Assembly: GCF_014851395.1 (NCBI RefSeq)
Contig: NW_024040485.1
Location: forward strand, 14,160,899 to 14,224,898
Direction of reading: 5' to 3'
DNA: 64,000 nucleotides
DNA from: Micropterus salmoides
Lineage: Eukaryota; Chordata; Actinopteri; Centrarchiformes; Centrarchidae
How positions within the stretch are numbered: position 1 is the stretch's first letter; every line of letters starts with the position of its first letter. This document shows, one piece after another, positions 28,301-36,515 of the stretch. A model generated the notes under the pieces. The model ran no database searches. It had not been told where the DNA came from and worked only from the letters and a program-made list of their open reading frames with translations. The position numbers and the translations under genes are program-made.

Positions 28301-28816
28301 ACAAGTTTATTTAAAAGGACAAAGGTTTGAGATCTCTGCTCGCTCAATTTGACAAGTTTCTTTTTTGTTTGTCTGTTTTTTTTGTACCCGAAAGCAGATA
28401 TCGTCTATGGAATGTAACCTAAAGACAATTGAAGAGGAGAACAAGATGATCGAACAGCACAACGACAGCCTTCTGAAGGAGCTCGCTCGCCTTAGCCAAG
28501 CTCTCATTAACAGTCTAACAGACATTCAGCTGCCTCAAATGGTACAGTAAGCCTTGACCACAGACTCCACTACAACTCATTATATCTAACCTGTCCTGGA
28601 AGAAATCTCATTTTCTATAAATTGTCATTTCTGCTGTGCTGTTTTCACTAATAGTCAAACATGTTTTTGTTGCAGGGACCCATCAGTGAGCATAATTTTG
28701 AAGCCTATGTGAACACATTAACTGATATGTACAACAACTCGGAGCATGAATACTCTCCAGAGTGCAAGGCCCTCTTGGATAATATCAAACAGGCTATTAA
28801 GGGCATCCATGTTTAA
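12054..28816 (+). CDS. st18: ST18 (MYT1-family CCHHC zinc-finger transcription factor), complete, 20 coding exons
   Basis: Nuclear DNA-binding transcription factor of the MYT1/MYT1L/ST18 family, which acts in neural and endocrine differentiation. Coding exons: 12054-12105, 12935-12965, 13178-13365, 17000-17719, 18451-18585, 19489-19579, 19674-19766, 20306-20514, 20829-21028, 23035-23280, 24340-24452, 25019-25081, 25394-25462, 25730-25792, 26203-26283, 27584-27805, 27975-28063, 28181-28284, 28398-28541, 28676-28816. All introns are GT-AG. The exons total 3,054 nt (1,017 aa plus stop) with continuous frame; human ST18 is about 1,047 aa. Seen: a basic bipartite NLS-like stretch at aa 35-52, an acidic run near 139-157, six C-x4-C-x4-H-x7-H-x5-C fingers (starting at aa 342, 386, 694, 738, 786 and 839), the family motif VDENGTLDLSM near 579-589, and a coiled coil near 896-960 before the terminus KGIHV. 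The C-terminus and the neighbours pcmtd1 and sntg1 favour st18 over the paralogues myt1 and myt1l. The 5'UTR exons are uncertain. Confidence 0.97.
12935..12965 (+). CDS. st18: st18 coding exon 2 (31-nt microexon)
   Basis: Tiny exon between tttcacag and gtgaaa. It carries frame from phase 1 to phase 2 and encodes GLADCITETH. It is needed to join exon 1 to exon 3 in frame, because exon 1 ends in phase 1 while exon 3 needs two carried bases. The peptide is poorly conserved against mammals, but its position between the start peptide and the KR-rich stretch fits. Confidence 0.75.
13178..13365 (+). CDS. st18: st18 coding exon 3 (basic NLS region)
   Basis: Flanked by ccctccag and gtaaac. It encodes aa 28-91, including SMARKRSAQEG and VNKRKSLLMKPRHYS, which are close to the mammalian ST18 N-terminal basic block. 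Two basic clusters (ARKR and NKRK) suggest a bipartite nuclear localisation signal. It ends in phase 1. Confidence 0.95.
13366..16999 (+). other. st18: st18 intron 3; nothing but simple repeat seen
   Basis: 3.6 kb AT-rich intron between coding exons 3 and 4. It contains a long (TG)n at 14711-14759. No further exon is needed to keep the frame. Confidence 0.8.
14711..14759. repeat. (TG)n microsatellite, about 24 units
   Basis: Uninterrupted TG dinucleotides preceded by a short TC-rich run. It produces the Cys/Val-repeat ORFs on both strands here, which are artefacts. Confidence 0.98.
17000..17719 (+). CDS. st18: st18 coding exon 4 (large acidic exon)
   Basis: The largest exon (720 nt), from ttgttttag to gtaacg, encoding aa 91-331. 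It holds an acidic run (MDEDDEELLNNEEED, near 139-153), a second Glu/Asp-rich stretch, and the family-conserved helix NLSLLEQAIALQ near aa 275-286, continued by a Tyr/Arg/Glu-rich helical segment. If the following intron were retained, the frame would stop at 17757 after a short non-conserved tail. Confidence 0.95.
18451..18585 (+). CDS. st18: st18 coding exon 5 (zinc finger 1)
   Basis: Bounded by gtccgcag and gtaagt. It encodes a whole CCHHC finger: Cys342, Cys347, His352, His360, Cys366, with signature CPTPGCDGTGHVTGLY. The finger is not interrupted by an intron. It ends in phase 1 within the inter-finger linker HKVRVPPE. Confidence 0.98.
18853..18891. repeat. (CA)n microsatellite in st18 intron 5
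   Basis: About 19 CA units after a C-rich stretch. A (TC)n tract lies just upstream at about 18787-18806. Confidence 0.97.
19371..19396. repeat. (TG)n microsatellite in st18 intron 5
   Basis: About 13 uninterrupted TG units, roughly 90 nt upstream of coding exon 6. Confidence 0.95.
19489..19579 (+). CDS. st18: st18 coding exon 6 (first part of zinc finger 2)
   Basis: From cccctcag to gtacat. It encodes the linker ILAMHENVLK and the N-terminal part of finger 2 (Cys386, Cys391, His396, His404). The intron falls in phase 2 directly after His-Arg, so the last metal-binding Cys lies in the next exon. Confidence 0.98.
19674..19766 (+). CDS. st18: st18 coding exon 7 (end of zinc finger 2)
   Basis: Separated from exon 6 by an intron of only 94 nt. 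It starts with SLSGCPIAAA, supplying the last Cys (410) of finger 2, then a short variable linker. It ends in phase 2 before gtacca. Confidence 0.95.
20306..20514 (+). CDS. st18: st18 coding exon 8 (central MYT1 region)
   Basis: From ccttgtag to gtaagt. It encodes the start of the central MYT1-family region, with conserved FDYASFDAQVFGKQPL near aa 477-492. No zinc finger. Ends in phase 1. Confidence 0.95.
20829..21028 (+). CDS. st18: st18 coding exon 9 (central MYT1 region)
   Basis: From tcttttag to gtaatc. It carries the family-conserved helix AAAATAAILNLSTRYRKN near aa 542-559. Ends in phase 0. Confidence 0.95.
21029..23034 (+). other. st18: st18 intron 9; no exon seen
   Basis: 2.0 kb AT-rich intron containing a 24-nt C homopolymer. 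No recognisable coding or mobile sequence. Confidence 0.8.
22525..22548. repeat. Poly(C) homopolymer, 24 nt
   Basis: Uninterrupted run of 24 C within a longer C-rich stretch extending to about 22575. Its length is likely to vary or be misassembled. Confidence 0.95.
23035..23280 (+). CDS. st18: st18 coding exon 10 (VDENGTLDLSM motif)
   Basis: 82 codons, phase 0 at both ends, from tgctttag to gtaaaa. It contains the near-invariant family motif VDENGTLDLSMKK (aa 579-591). The LDLS core resembles, but does not match, a PxDLS corepressor-binding motif; that link is inference only. Confidence 0.96.
23281..24339 (+). other. st18: st18 intron 10
   Basis: 1.06 kb, AT-rich. It contains a short repeat fragment at about 24050-24115 and otherwise nothing recognised. 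Confidence 0.7.
24050..24115 (+). repeat. Fragment of a common fish retroposon-like tail
   Basis: The words gttcttaagtgtcctgcctg and ggttaaataaagg match a tail sequence I know from many teleost loci (cttgcctggttaaataaagg type). Only a short diverged piece is present. Confidence 0.45.
24340..24452 (+). CDS. st18: st18 coding exon 11 (NAGNAG acceptor)
   Basis: Acidic linker ending in KAKLLLRDSKKELL before finger 3. The acceptor region reads ttctcagcag, so the exon may begin at 24340 or 24343. This adds or drops one Gln without changing frame. Ends in phase 2 before gtatgt. Confidence 0.92.
25019..25081 (+). CDS. st18: st18 coding exon 12 (first part of zinc finger 3)
   Basis: A 63-nt exon from tctttcag to gtagtg. 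It encodes Cys694, Cys699, His704 and His712 of finger 3 (CPTPGCDGSGHVTGNYASHR). It ends in phase 2 after His-Arg, like exons 6, 14 and 16. Confidence 0.97.
25394..25462 (+). CDS. st18: st18 coding exon 13 (end of zinc finger 3, linker)
   Basis: From ctctctag to gtatgt. Starts with SVSGCPLADK, giving the fifth metal ligand of finger 3, then the linker SLMAANSQELK that is characteristic of ST18/MYT1L. Phase 2 to phase 2. Confidence 0.97.
25730..25792 (+). CDS. st18: st18 coding exon 14 (first part of zinc finger 4)
   Basis: A 63-nt exon of the same length, phase and peptide as exon 12 (CPTPGCDGSGHVTGNYASHR; ligands Cys738, Cys743, His748, His756). The match strongly suggests an old finger-unit duplication within the gene. 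Confidence 0.97.
25942..25972. repeat. (TATC)n tetranucleotide repeat in st18 intron 14
   Basis: About seven imperfect CTAT/TATC units in the 410-nt intron after coding exon 14. Confidence 0.9.
26203..26283 (+). CDS. st18: st18 coding exon 15 (end of zinc finger 4, linker)
   Basis: From tttgtag to gtaaga. Begins SLSGCPRARKGG, completing finger 4, and continues with a charged Lys/Asp/Glu linker. Phase 2 to phase 2, like exon 13. Confidence 0.97.
26284..27583 (+). other. st18: st18 intron 15; nothing recognised
   Basis: 1.3 kb of unique-looking AT-rich sequence. Exons on either side join in phase 2 (aa|g gives Lys) without anything in between. Confidence 0.75.
27584..27805 (+). CDS. st18: st18 coding exon 16 (zinc finger 5 and most of finger 6)
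   Basis: From tctggtag to gtgagg. It encodes all of finger 5 (Cys786, Cys791, His796, His804, Cys810), a linker with LAAKRQKESS, and finger 6 up to His857 (starting Cys839). Finger 5 ends SAGSCP instead of the usual SxSGCP, so the two residues before the last Cys are swapped. Confidence 0.97.
27975..28063 (+). CDS. st18: st18 coding exon 17 (end of zinc finger 6)
   Basis: From gaactag to gtaagt. Begins SLSGCPLNAQ, completing finger 6 (Cys863), then a Lys/Glu-rich linker with EEEMMTIKLKASS. Ends in phase 1. Confidence 0.96.
28181..28284 (+). CDS. st18: st18 coding exon 18 (coiled coil, first half)
   Basis: From caactcag to gtaaat. Encodes aa 889-923, including HLDHEIKELNESNMKIEADM. Hydrophobic residues recur at heptad spacing and begin the C-terminal coiled coil conserved in MYT1-family proteins. 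Confidence 0.97.
28398..28541 (+). CDS. st18: st18 coding exon 19 (coiled coil, second half)
   Basis: 48 codons, phase 0 to phase 0, between aaagcag and gtacag. Contains NLKTIEEENKMIEQHNDSLL and ends with the conserved DIQLPQM. Confidence 0.97.
28676..28816 (+). CDS. st18: st18 coding exon 20 (C-terminus and stop)
   Basis: From tttgttgcag to the TAA at 28814-28816. Encodes GPISEHNFEAYVNTLTDMY and ends IKQAIKGIHV. This C-terminus distinguishes ST18 from its paralogue MYT1L, which ends in GIQV. Confidence 0.97.
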   Translation, partial: GPISEHNFEAYVNTLTDMYNNSEHEYSPECKALLDNIKQAIKGIHV

Positions 28817-30870
28817 GCTGTAGAGCTACCAAGAGGTTTCTTTGACTTGGGATAATGGCACTAGATAGCTCTATTTTACTGAAGAGTGCTGGCTTGGCTG
28901 CATGTATAAGACAAGGCTTTTGGAAATGTGTTTGGCATTTCCCGGTAAATACACTGCACTGAGAAAATTACCAGCCAGATTTGTAATGCTTTTACTGTTT
29001 CTGCATTCACTTGATATGTTTATCCTGGTGAGATTTTTACCCCTCTTGCACTTAATTATTTTGTATGGTTTGCTTGATTTTAATCTGTATGTGTTCAAGT
29101 CATTCTTATATTATCGCTATTTATTATTATATTTGTTCATCAGTGTATTTATTTCCTCGATTTTTATTTATTTCTAGAATTGTAAATGCTTAATATTTGA
29201 GAAATCTGTTTGACTTTCTGCACATTGTAAATTACATAGAAGCACATTCCAATTTCATGGCATACTTTCGCCATCTAGTGTTGAAAAGCGTGTATTATTA
29301 CTATTATTATTAGACCATAAGTTGGAGCTCCCTTCAAAGTAATGACCTACCAAAACGACTAAGCATCAATATTTTTAAGCATTGCTTTTGCTTTGTTTAT
29401 TGGAAACTGAATGTATGATAAGACAAAGTGAACACTGAGATTTAAAAGAAATGCAATGCAACTGTACTGTACCTTTTTCTTCTTAACCAATAACAGCTGA
29501 ATGCAACCAGGAAGTGACACTGAGCAAAAATGCAACATCATTAGGTGAGCTGAATGTCAGATTCTGCTTTGCATAGCGTGCCACAAGAAGAGTGCAACAA
29601 AAATCAAAAATCCACTTTGTCAAGATGTCTTTTTTTTTAAATATAGATATTAAACTGCCTTCTGTGCACACACTTTGGAGTGTGCATATAGTATGTGCCT
29701 AAATGTATATGAATTCATAAAAAATATACGAGTACTATGTTTTGTGGTAGGACAGTATTATGTGGATGGTGTCTAATTTATTATACAGTACAATTATTTT
29801 CATAGGAGGAAACGTTCCTGATGACGTTGTCTCAGTAGCTGTAATCTCAGAGTCAGGTTTTGAAATATCACAACTGAGATTGAAAAGTCTGGTGTTTATT
29901 TTAATTTTTGCTAGCATGGAGAGGGGGGAAAAAAAGGAAGAAGTGAATTTAAAAAAAACATCTGCTCCTGTTTTATCTGCTTACAAGCCTTAACATTTCA
30001 ACCAATCTTAGAGTTTGAATATTCTTGTAATGCTTGGGGCAGATTTGAATAGTAACTAATTCACAACCGAGCTGACTACCACTACAACTCGCATTTCAGA
30101 TTCAAATGTTACATGCAAAACAGACAAAAAAAGAAGAAGAAGAAAAAAAAAGAAATGAAAACATAGACAAATGATAGTTGTTGGCTAATCAGTTGTTTGT
30201 TTGCATCAATTGCACTTTTTTATTTACAATTATTTTGTATTTTTAGTTCACCACCCTTGACTTAACAAAAAGAAGGAAATGGGACACTGTACAATACAGG
30301 TCTAAATGTTACATGAAGTTAATCCCAAGTGAAAAATTACAGTAATTCATTTGAGCAATACATTTTTTAATTTCTGCAAATACAAGTCAAAGACATGTAG
30401 CCTAGGAAATTTCAAAGAAAACAAAATGTAACAGCAAAAGAGCCAAACTACAGAAAAATAAGACTTTGTTTTATCCAAATACTCAATCTGTTTTAAAGAA
30501 TTTTAATCCTTTAAAAATTTGAATCACATTCTTAAAACCTAACAATCCTTTATTTATAATTTCGTATATATTTAATTCCTATACCACACATTGTTTGCTC
30601 AGGAAGTTTTGTGAATAATATTTATTTTTTTTCCCTGTTAGTATTTGATGTTTTGTAATGTGAAATGCTTTTTTGTGGACCGATATTAGTATGATATGAA
30701 ATTGTATTGTATTTTCTTTTCTTTTACATTAAAATGTAATGCTTTTTTTTCAGTTGAAGTAGTTTGTAAATTGAAACTTCCTATTACTTTTACTATTTCA
30801 TAATAAACAGATATGCGCTGTGTTGTACAGTTTGTGTATGGTAGAAATAAACTTTTCAAATGGTTGTGTG
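28817..30870 (+). other. st18: st18 3'UTR (probable extent)
   Basis: About 2 kb of AT-rich sequence after the st18 stop with no coding signal. AATAAA signals occur at 30802-30807 and 30846-30851. The second is followed within about 20 nt by a GT-rich stretch (tggttgtgtgg), which is typical of a cleavage/polyadenylation site. Earlier cleavage cannot be excluded. Confidence 0.6.
30846..30851 (+). terminator. st18: Polyadenylation signal AATAAA, probable main st18 site
   Basis: Canonical AATAAA with a downstream GT-rich element starting near 30862. A second AATAAA lies 44 nt upstream. Confidence 0.55.
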
Positions 30871-33528
30871 GTTTCTGAAAGACTGAGTCAGTCAAATGTG
30901 AACCCTGTCACTCAGTTTCCTTAGACATTAGCATCACCTTGTGGTATCTTCTGGATATTACATTTACAGAAACAGGGAGTGGTCATTGGAATCAAGATAA
31001 TGATAGTTAGCTGCAAACCAGAGCTGCTGGAGTTAGAAATTAAAATAAAAGCGATGCATTGGTGGAGGTTTAAGGTGCTAACCATGTGAGTCCACCGAGG
31101 GACCTCACTCCCGTCAAAATATAGTGCATACAGTCTTCAGTATATTCAGTTTTGGACTGCAACTATGGATTTTTTTCTTATAAATGAATTACCAATTATT
31201 TTCTCAATAATTTTCTAATCAATTAATTGTTTGGTCAATAAGATGTCAGAATAGAGGATCACAATTTCCCAAAGCCCAATGTGACATCTTCCCACAGCTT
31301 GTTTTGTCAAAAAAAAGAAGAAAAAAATCAAAACCCCAAAGATATTTAGTTCACTAATACATGAGACAAAGAAAGGAAGCAAATCATCACAGTATAGAAG
31401 TAATATTAGGTCATGTTAACTTGAAAAATAGCACAAAGGTTGAATTATCAAAATAGCTGCTGTCGACTGACTAATTGTTCCATTTCCTAACTTGGATAAC
31501 TTTATACAACAAGTCAAAGACATCACAGCAGACATATAATGGAAAAACATACTGCTACAAAAGTAGTAACACTAACACACAAGCTGATATATTTTCAAAG
31601 AGGATTTTAATTTAGCTCCAGTGCCTGCAGTAGTATTTATCTCAGTCAAACAATTATTAAATAAAAAGATGTTCTTGGCATCCCAAATCAGTCACTCAAA
31701 ACACATTTCAAGACTAATAAAACCCCCAACAAGGGGGATGACAGTCAAAGTGAAGTATGGTTTGAATTCTCCTTCTGTTTCTTTTTCCTCCAAAACCTTT
31801 TTAATTAATTAATCAGGAGTCAAACCAGTTATACAAGCCTTTTTAAAATAAACTTGTAAATCCTATTTCAATCACCACTGTTACACAAAAAAGGTCTTCC
31901 AAAACAGATTCAAATCTCTGTATCTTATTCACTGACCTCTATTGAGGTGAGAAAGTTGCCACTGAAACAAAGGCAGTGCATTACTCGGTTAATAAACCAA
32001 AAGTTTATTTTGTGGTGTAGCAACAACACTGTGTTCAAAAGCCGAGGCTGTTAGCTCACACTCAGCGCTTCCACAAACACAACTTCCGTCATGCCACGCA
32101 GGGGCCTGACTTCCTGTAATGTATATGCTGTGTGTACAGGCTGTGAGTGTTGGTGGGGGTGCAGCCACATACACACTCATGGGTTTTGACCTCAGCTAAC
32201 CTGCTGTAGAAAACAAAGTCTGTTGACATATTTCTAACAAAACTATAGAGTAGTTTTTTTAAACATATATATATTCATGAAGCTGCTATTGCAGACACAA
32301 TCAGCTCATTCAGTACTAGAATGACCCGAGGAGGAGTTTACATTTACTATAGTATACAATTACTCAAGTTGCACATAATATGTTTTCAAAGCTTACTGTC
32401 ACTAGGTTCACATTTCAGTATTTTTAGACAGAAAGAATTTACTTTTAAACTCAGAACATTTTTTGGTGGTTGGTCAAGACTGAGAAAATCCTGGCTACGT
32501 CCCTGGTTTCATGTGTCACATACTAATTACGAAGCTAAAAACAGGCCATACTTGGAGTGGAGATGCTGAGATGCTGTTTGACTCATTAGTCAGACGTATG
32601 TATGGCCGTGCGTCACACAACTAATGATCCTGGGTGAGAAGGTGCATTATTTAATTACTAAAATCTTGAATGAACCCACATTATGCAGTCTTCAACCTTC
32701 TGTAATGTAAGTAGGGCACAACAAAACCACCGAAAAAGTAAGCAAACAATTTCTTCACCTTAGGAGACGACCTGCAGGAGAACAAAACCACACTCTGCAA
32801 AAAAAGTGGTCACGTATTTTACCACTAAAACATTTATGATGAAAGAAAGTGAGATCAAAACATTCTACTATGAATGCTGATAGATTTGGTGAGCTCTCCT
32901 GTTCTGCCAGCCACTTCGGCATTAAACCAGAATGTTTTGTGGTTTGTGGAGAAACCAGAGAATTGAGTCTTTATCTTCTATGTAAAATACTAGTTCTAGT
33001 TCTGTCTTTGTTATTACTGTAGAAAAATAAAGGTAGTCTTCAGCAGCCTTCAACTGCATCTCTGAAACACCCCATAGTCTGAGCAAAGACACTGAAAACA
33101 CAATAAATTAGGCTTGGTTTGAAAAAGTTCTTGAACTGACTGCATGTTTTGCATACAAAACCTCCCTAAGTAAATCGATAGTATTATCAAAAGAGATTGC
33201 CAAAGCGAGGTCCCTGAAACCGTGCCTACTGATCAAGCCTGCCTGCATCTGCTGACCACAACTGCTTCCTTATTAAACCTGAGTGATCATCCATTCCCAC
33301 ACTTCCAGAACAGGCCAGAAAACCAGCTGCAGGCTAAATTTAGGCCTTTCCTTTAGGAAACTGTGTAAGGTTACAAGGTGGGTGAAGCTTTCCACGATGT
33401 TTCCAATTTTGTATTCTCTTTAGGTAACAAAGGAAAATGATAATGAACAGGCTCATCATAGTGGACCAGCCATGTTATTTCTATACTATTTCTCACTCTA
33501 TATGGTTTTAGTTGTCATTTATCTGGAT
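30871..33528. other. Intergenic region st18-pcmtd1
   Basis: Non-coding, AT-rich. It contains one dispersed repeat copy (31150-31490). No other gene or RNA gene is recognisable; the short ORFs look like chance. Confidence 0.6.
31150..31490 (+). repeat. Dispersed fish repeat family A, copy 1
   Basis: Diagnostic order of words: gactgcaacta, attgtttggtcaataaga, tgtcagaata, cccaaagcccaatgtgacat, cttgttttgtc, ccccaaagatatttagtt. This layout recurs in five other places in the window and resembles a very common perciform element. No ORF, so non-autonomous. Confidence 0.7.
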
Positions 33529-33601
33529 TGATAGACAGACAGACAGAGAGATAGACAGAGACATAGATAGACAGATAGATAGATAGATAGATAGATAGAT
33601 A
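33529..33601. repeat. (GACA)n/(GATA)n array
   Basis: Mixed tetranucleotide array beginning with GACA and ending in about eight GATA units. A second array of the same type lies 550 nt downstream. Confidence 0.95.
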
Positions 33602-34151
33602 TGGTGTTTTAACTTCAAATGCGATGAGAGATGTCAAAGTACACAGTTTTAAGGGGGAAATTTCAAAATAAATTACCCAAAGTAAAGCCCAATTACATAT
33701 TTCTTTTTTTCTTTCATTGTCTAATTTCCAATTTGACATTTGTTCTCTGCAATGGATGTCAAATTTTTTTAATTTATAGATGTTAAAGTTAAAATAACGG
33801 ATGCGGTTTTCTCTGTAGTGGCAAGCTTGGCTCCTGGCCGGCTTGTAAGAGTGTTTATCCTGCGTATTACATGTCTGTATCTTGTTTTGCACTCTTGCAC
33901 CTTACAATATGTGTAGTCTGTGTGTTTACTTCACTCCCACAGACTGTTGCATCATTAATCCTTTTTATTTTGCAGGGGGCACCAGGAGAAACACAATTTC
34001 ACTCCCCTCTGTGCTGTACTGCACTGTATACAGTTGGACATTGAAGTCTCTTGTCTTATCTCTTATCTCTGTAATGAAGTACATTCTTTCAGTAAAAAAC
34101 TAATTAATTCTAAAACACACTATAAAAAGCGCATGAACACAAAAAGCTACT

Positions 34152-34199
34152 GACAGACAGACAGACAGACAGATAGATAGATAGATAGATAGATAGATA
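34152..34199. repeat. (GACA)n(GATA)n compound microsatellite
   Basis: About six GACA units followed directly by about seven GATA units. It sits just upstream of the candidate pcmtd1 promoter. Confidence 0.96.
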
Positions 34200-34229
34200 T
34201 GTGCAGTGTTGAGCAACAGTGCTTCCCTC

Positions 34230-34468
34230 TATCGACAACATTTTCTAAAACCACGTGACCTGTGTTTACATCCTCTTCTCTCAGCTGTTTCTTTCTTCTT
34301 CCACTTCGATACAACGGCTCACCGTTACAACTACACCTTTTCACCCAACTAGCTAGTTAGCTCAGTTAACTATCACCTAGCTTCTGAAGGAGGCTGTTAA
34401 CTGCTGGACGTCACTGTCCGTCGCATTGCACGTCCAGTTACAAGGAGTGAGTTACGCGACACGGCACT
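34230..34468 (+). promoter_or_regulatory. pcmtd1: Candidate pcmtd1 promoter and non-coding first exon
   Basis: GC-richer stretch with a CACGTG E-box (ccacgtgac, about 34252-34257) and a CRE-like gacgtcac near 34409. It ends in a strong donor, cact|gtgagt, at 34469. The coding exon at 41575 begins with an acceptor 159 nt before its ATG, so a non-coding first exon must exist upstream; this is the best candidate. No TATA box. Inverted CCAAT boxes (attgg) also occur at about 35311 and 35370, so an alternative start there is possible. Confidence 0.4.
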
Positions 34469-35527
34469 GTGAGTATTTCTACATTTCTTTAAACTAACAC
34501 TCATTTTTTGTTGGTTAGCCTGTTTGTACTGTCGGCAACCTTTCCAGGTAATACTTTTGTCAGCTTTATTAAACGTGACATACTGGGCTAGCTGGGCTGT
34601 GTATTTGCTAGCTGTGTTACGGATAAAGAAGCGAGCTTACCTAACCTGCTTTGTCTCTGTTTTGATGATGGCGCACTCAGGCCCACAAAAGCTAACCTTA
34701 GCTAGATTCATTGGCAACTCAGGTGGCGTTATCCGACACTAGGTGTTAACTTATGCACTTATGACTGTACATTTAAAACCGTCGTTTCACATTTCAGCGT
34801 GACAAACGTTTGTAAAATGTCCTTTCTTAAGGGTTGGATGTGTGTACATGCAGCACAGGCAGGCTTGTGGAGACTTTTCTGTCACAAACGTGTGCTGCAT
34901 CAGGCGGAACAGGTTACGAGTACGTTTTCTTTTGTTTGTTTGAGGTTTGTTTTGCTTTTTTGGTGCGGTTTTCCCGTAGCAGTTACTAAAACATGCAGGT
35001 CTGACCGGTTTAGCAAGTCGCTGCTAAATATCGAGGTTAATCGCACTGCAGAGAGCTGGCCAGCAACTGCGTTTTGGTGTACAAATGGGTACAAAAGCCG
35101 GATGGATGCACGAACACACACACAGTCTTTGTTATTATTTGTTAGCTCGTGTTGTGGATGCTCAACTCTCCATGTATTTCTCACCGATGTGCACGGGGCA
35201 GGATTAAGAAACGGGCATGATTAATAACGCTTGACAACATTTCGTGAATGCGCTGTTGTTGTTTTGCTCCATCTGCACACGCAGTGCGAAGAAAGTGGTT
35301 CAGGCAGCTGATTGGCTGACAGGCTGCTGTCTGTGTGGCAACTGCAGCATGTGACCAGGTAGAGAGCTGATTGGCTTCATCAGGTGTCAGTTGTAGGGAT
35401 TTAGGAACATCTGTGACTGTGAACACACCCCTGCATGTACTCCGAGTGACCAGAAAAATGGAAACGTCTATATGGTGTGAAGCAACATCCCTGTTGTACT
35501 GAGTACAACGTTACTTTAGGATAGTTG

Positions 35528-35880
35528 CAGTGGTGGGAGATATACTCAGATCTTTTACTTTAGTAAAAATAGCAATACCACAGTGTAGAAATACTCTATT
35601 AGAAGTAAAAGTCCTGCATTGGCAATGTTACTTTTAAGAAAAAGTACGACATTAAAATATACTTAAATTACCAAAAATAATAGTGCTCATTATGCAGAAT
35701 GGTCCATTTCAGAATAATATATTATAATTATTGATGATTTAATGTGGACATCACTGTGATGTTGCAGCTGGTCAAAGTGGTGATCATTTAAATTACTTTT
35801 ATATTCTTCTAGTACCTAAAAAAAATAGTATGTACAGTGCTTGAGTAAATTAACTTAGTTACTTTCTACCACCACCACTA
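35528..35880 (+). repeat. Non-autonomous element with AGTGGTGG-type ends, copy 1
   Basis: Left end cagtggtggga and right end ctaccaccacta form imperfect terminal inverted repeats. The interior has actcagatcttttactttag, aaaagtcctgcattgg, ctcattatgcagaatggtcc and gtgcttgagtaaatt, the order found in a very common perciform repeat. No ORF. Probably a non-autonomous DNA transposon; class is inference. Confidence 0.75.
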
Positions 35881-35979
35881 AACAACTATAGTTGTTTGTG
35901 AAATCAAAACTGTAGAAAATAATGCAAACTACCGTGGAGTTAGCTGGTTTAGACAGAAACAAATTAAAAACAGTTAAGA

Positions 35980-36170
35980 CTAGGGGTGCAATAACCTGTA
36001 TGAAATAGAGATAATTGCCCATCACAATTTGCTAAATCCCAAGGAAAAATAATCATTGTGCTTGTTTTGTCTGATCAATAGTCTTAATCCCAAAGATCTT
36101 CATTTAACTGTCACATAAGAGAAAGAAAAGCAGCAGGTCATCACAACTGAAAAGCTAAAATTATTACTTC
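35980..36170 (+). repeat. Dispersed fish repeat family A, copy 2 (partial)
   Basis: Contains gcccatcacaatttgctaaa, gtgcttgttttgtctgatca, tcccaaagatcttcattta and ctgtcacataagagaaa in the same order as the other copies. The 5' end is degraded. Confidence 0.6.
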
Positions 36171-36193
36171 TGGACCATCTGCATGATGACAAT

Positions 36194-36515
36194 GGCTGTG
36201 ACTAACAATTATCAAATATTCTACTGGTCATTTTCTCAGGTAATAGTTTTGTCTATAAAATGTCAGAACATGGTTAAATAAAGTACCAATTATAATTTCC
36301 CACGGCCCAGTGTGGCATCTTCAGATATTTTGTTTTGTCTAACCATCAGTACAGAATCCAAACAGATTCAGTTTAGTATCATATGACAAATATTTACATT
36401 TCAGAAGGCAGTGGCAATGAATTGTTTGGTATTTCTTACTTAAAAAAGACTAAGGTTCCATTTAATTTTCTGTCCATCTACTAATCGATTATTCCGCTTT
36501 TAGCTTCAGCTCCAG
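36194..36515 (+). repeat. Dispersed fish repeat family A, copy 3
   Basis: Starts near ggctgtgactaacaattatc. Includes gtctataaaatgtcagaaca, cccagtgtggcatcttcaga, ttgttttgtctaacca and a 3' end with actaatcgatta. It directly follows copy 2 in the same orientation. Confidence 0.7.

Noticed and set aside
33515..33892. 125-codon minus-strand ORF ending in repeated Leu-Ser-Ile-Tyr
   Set aside because: The repeat peptide comes from the (GATA)n array, and the remainder has no recognisable domain.
34799..35224. 141-codon + strand ORF and its minus-strand shadow downstream of the candidate pcmtd1 promoter
   Set aside because: No family resemblance, and opposite-strand frames are equally open. It probably reflects locally higher GC content.
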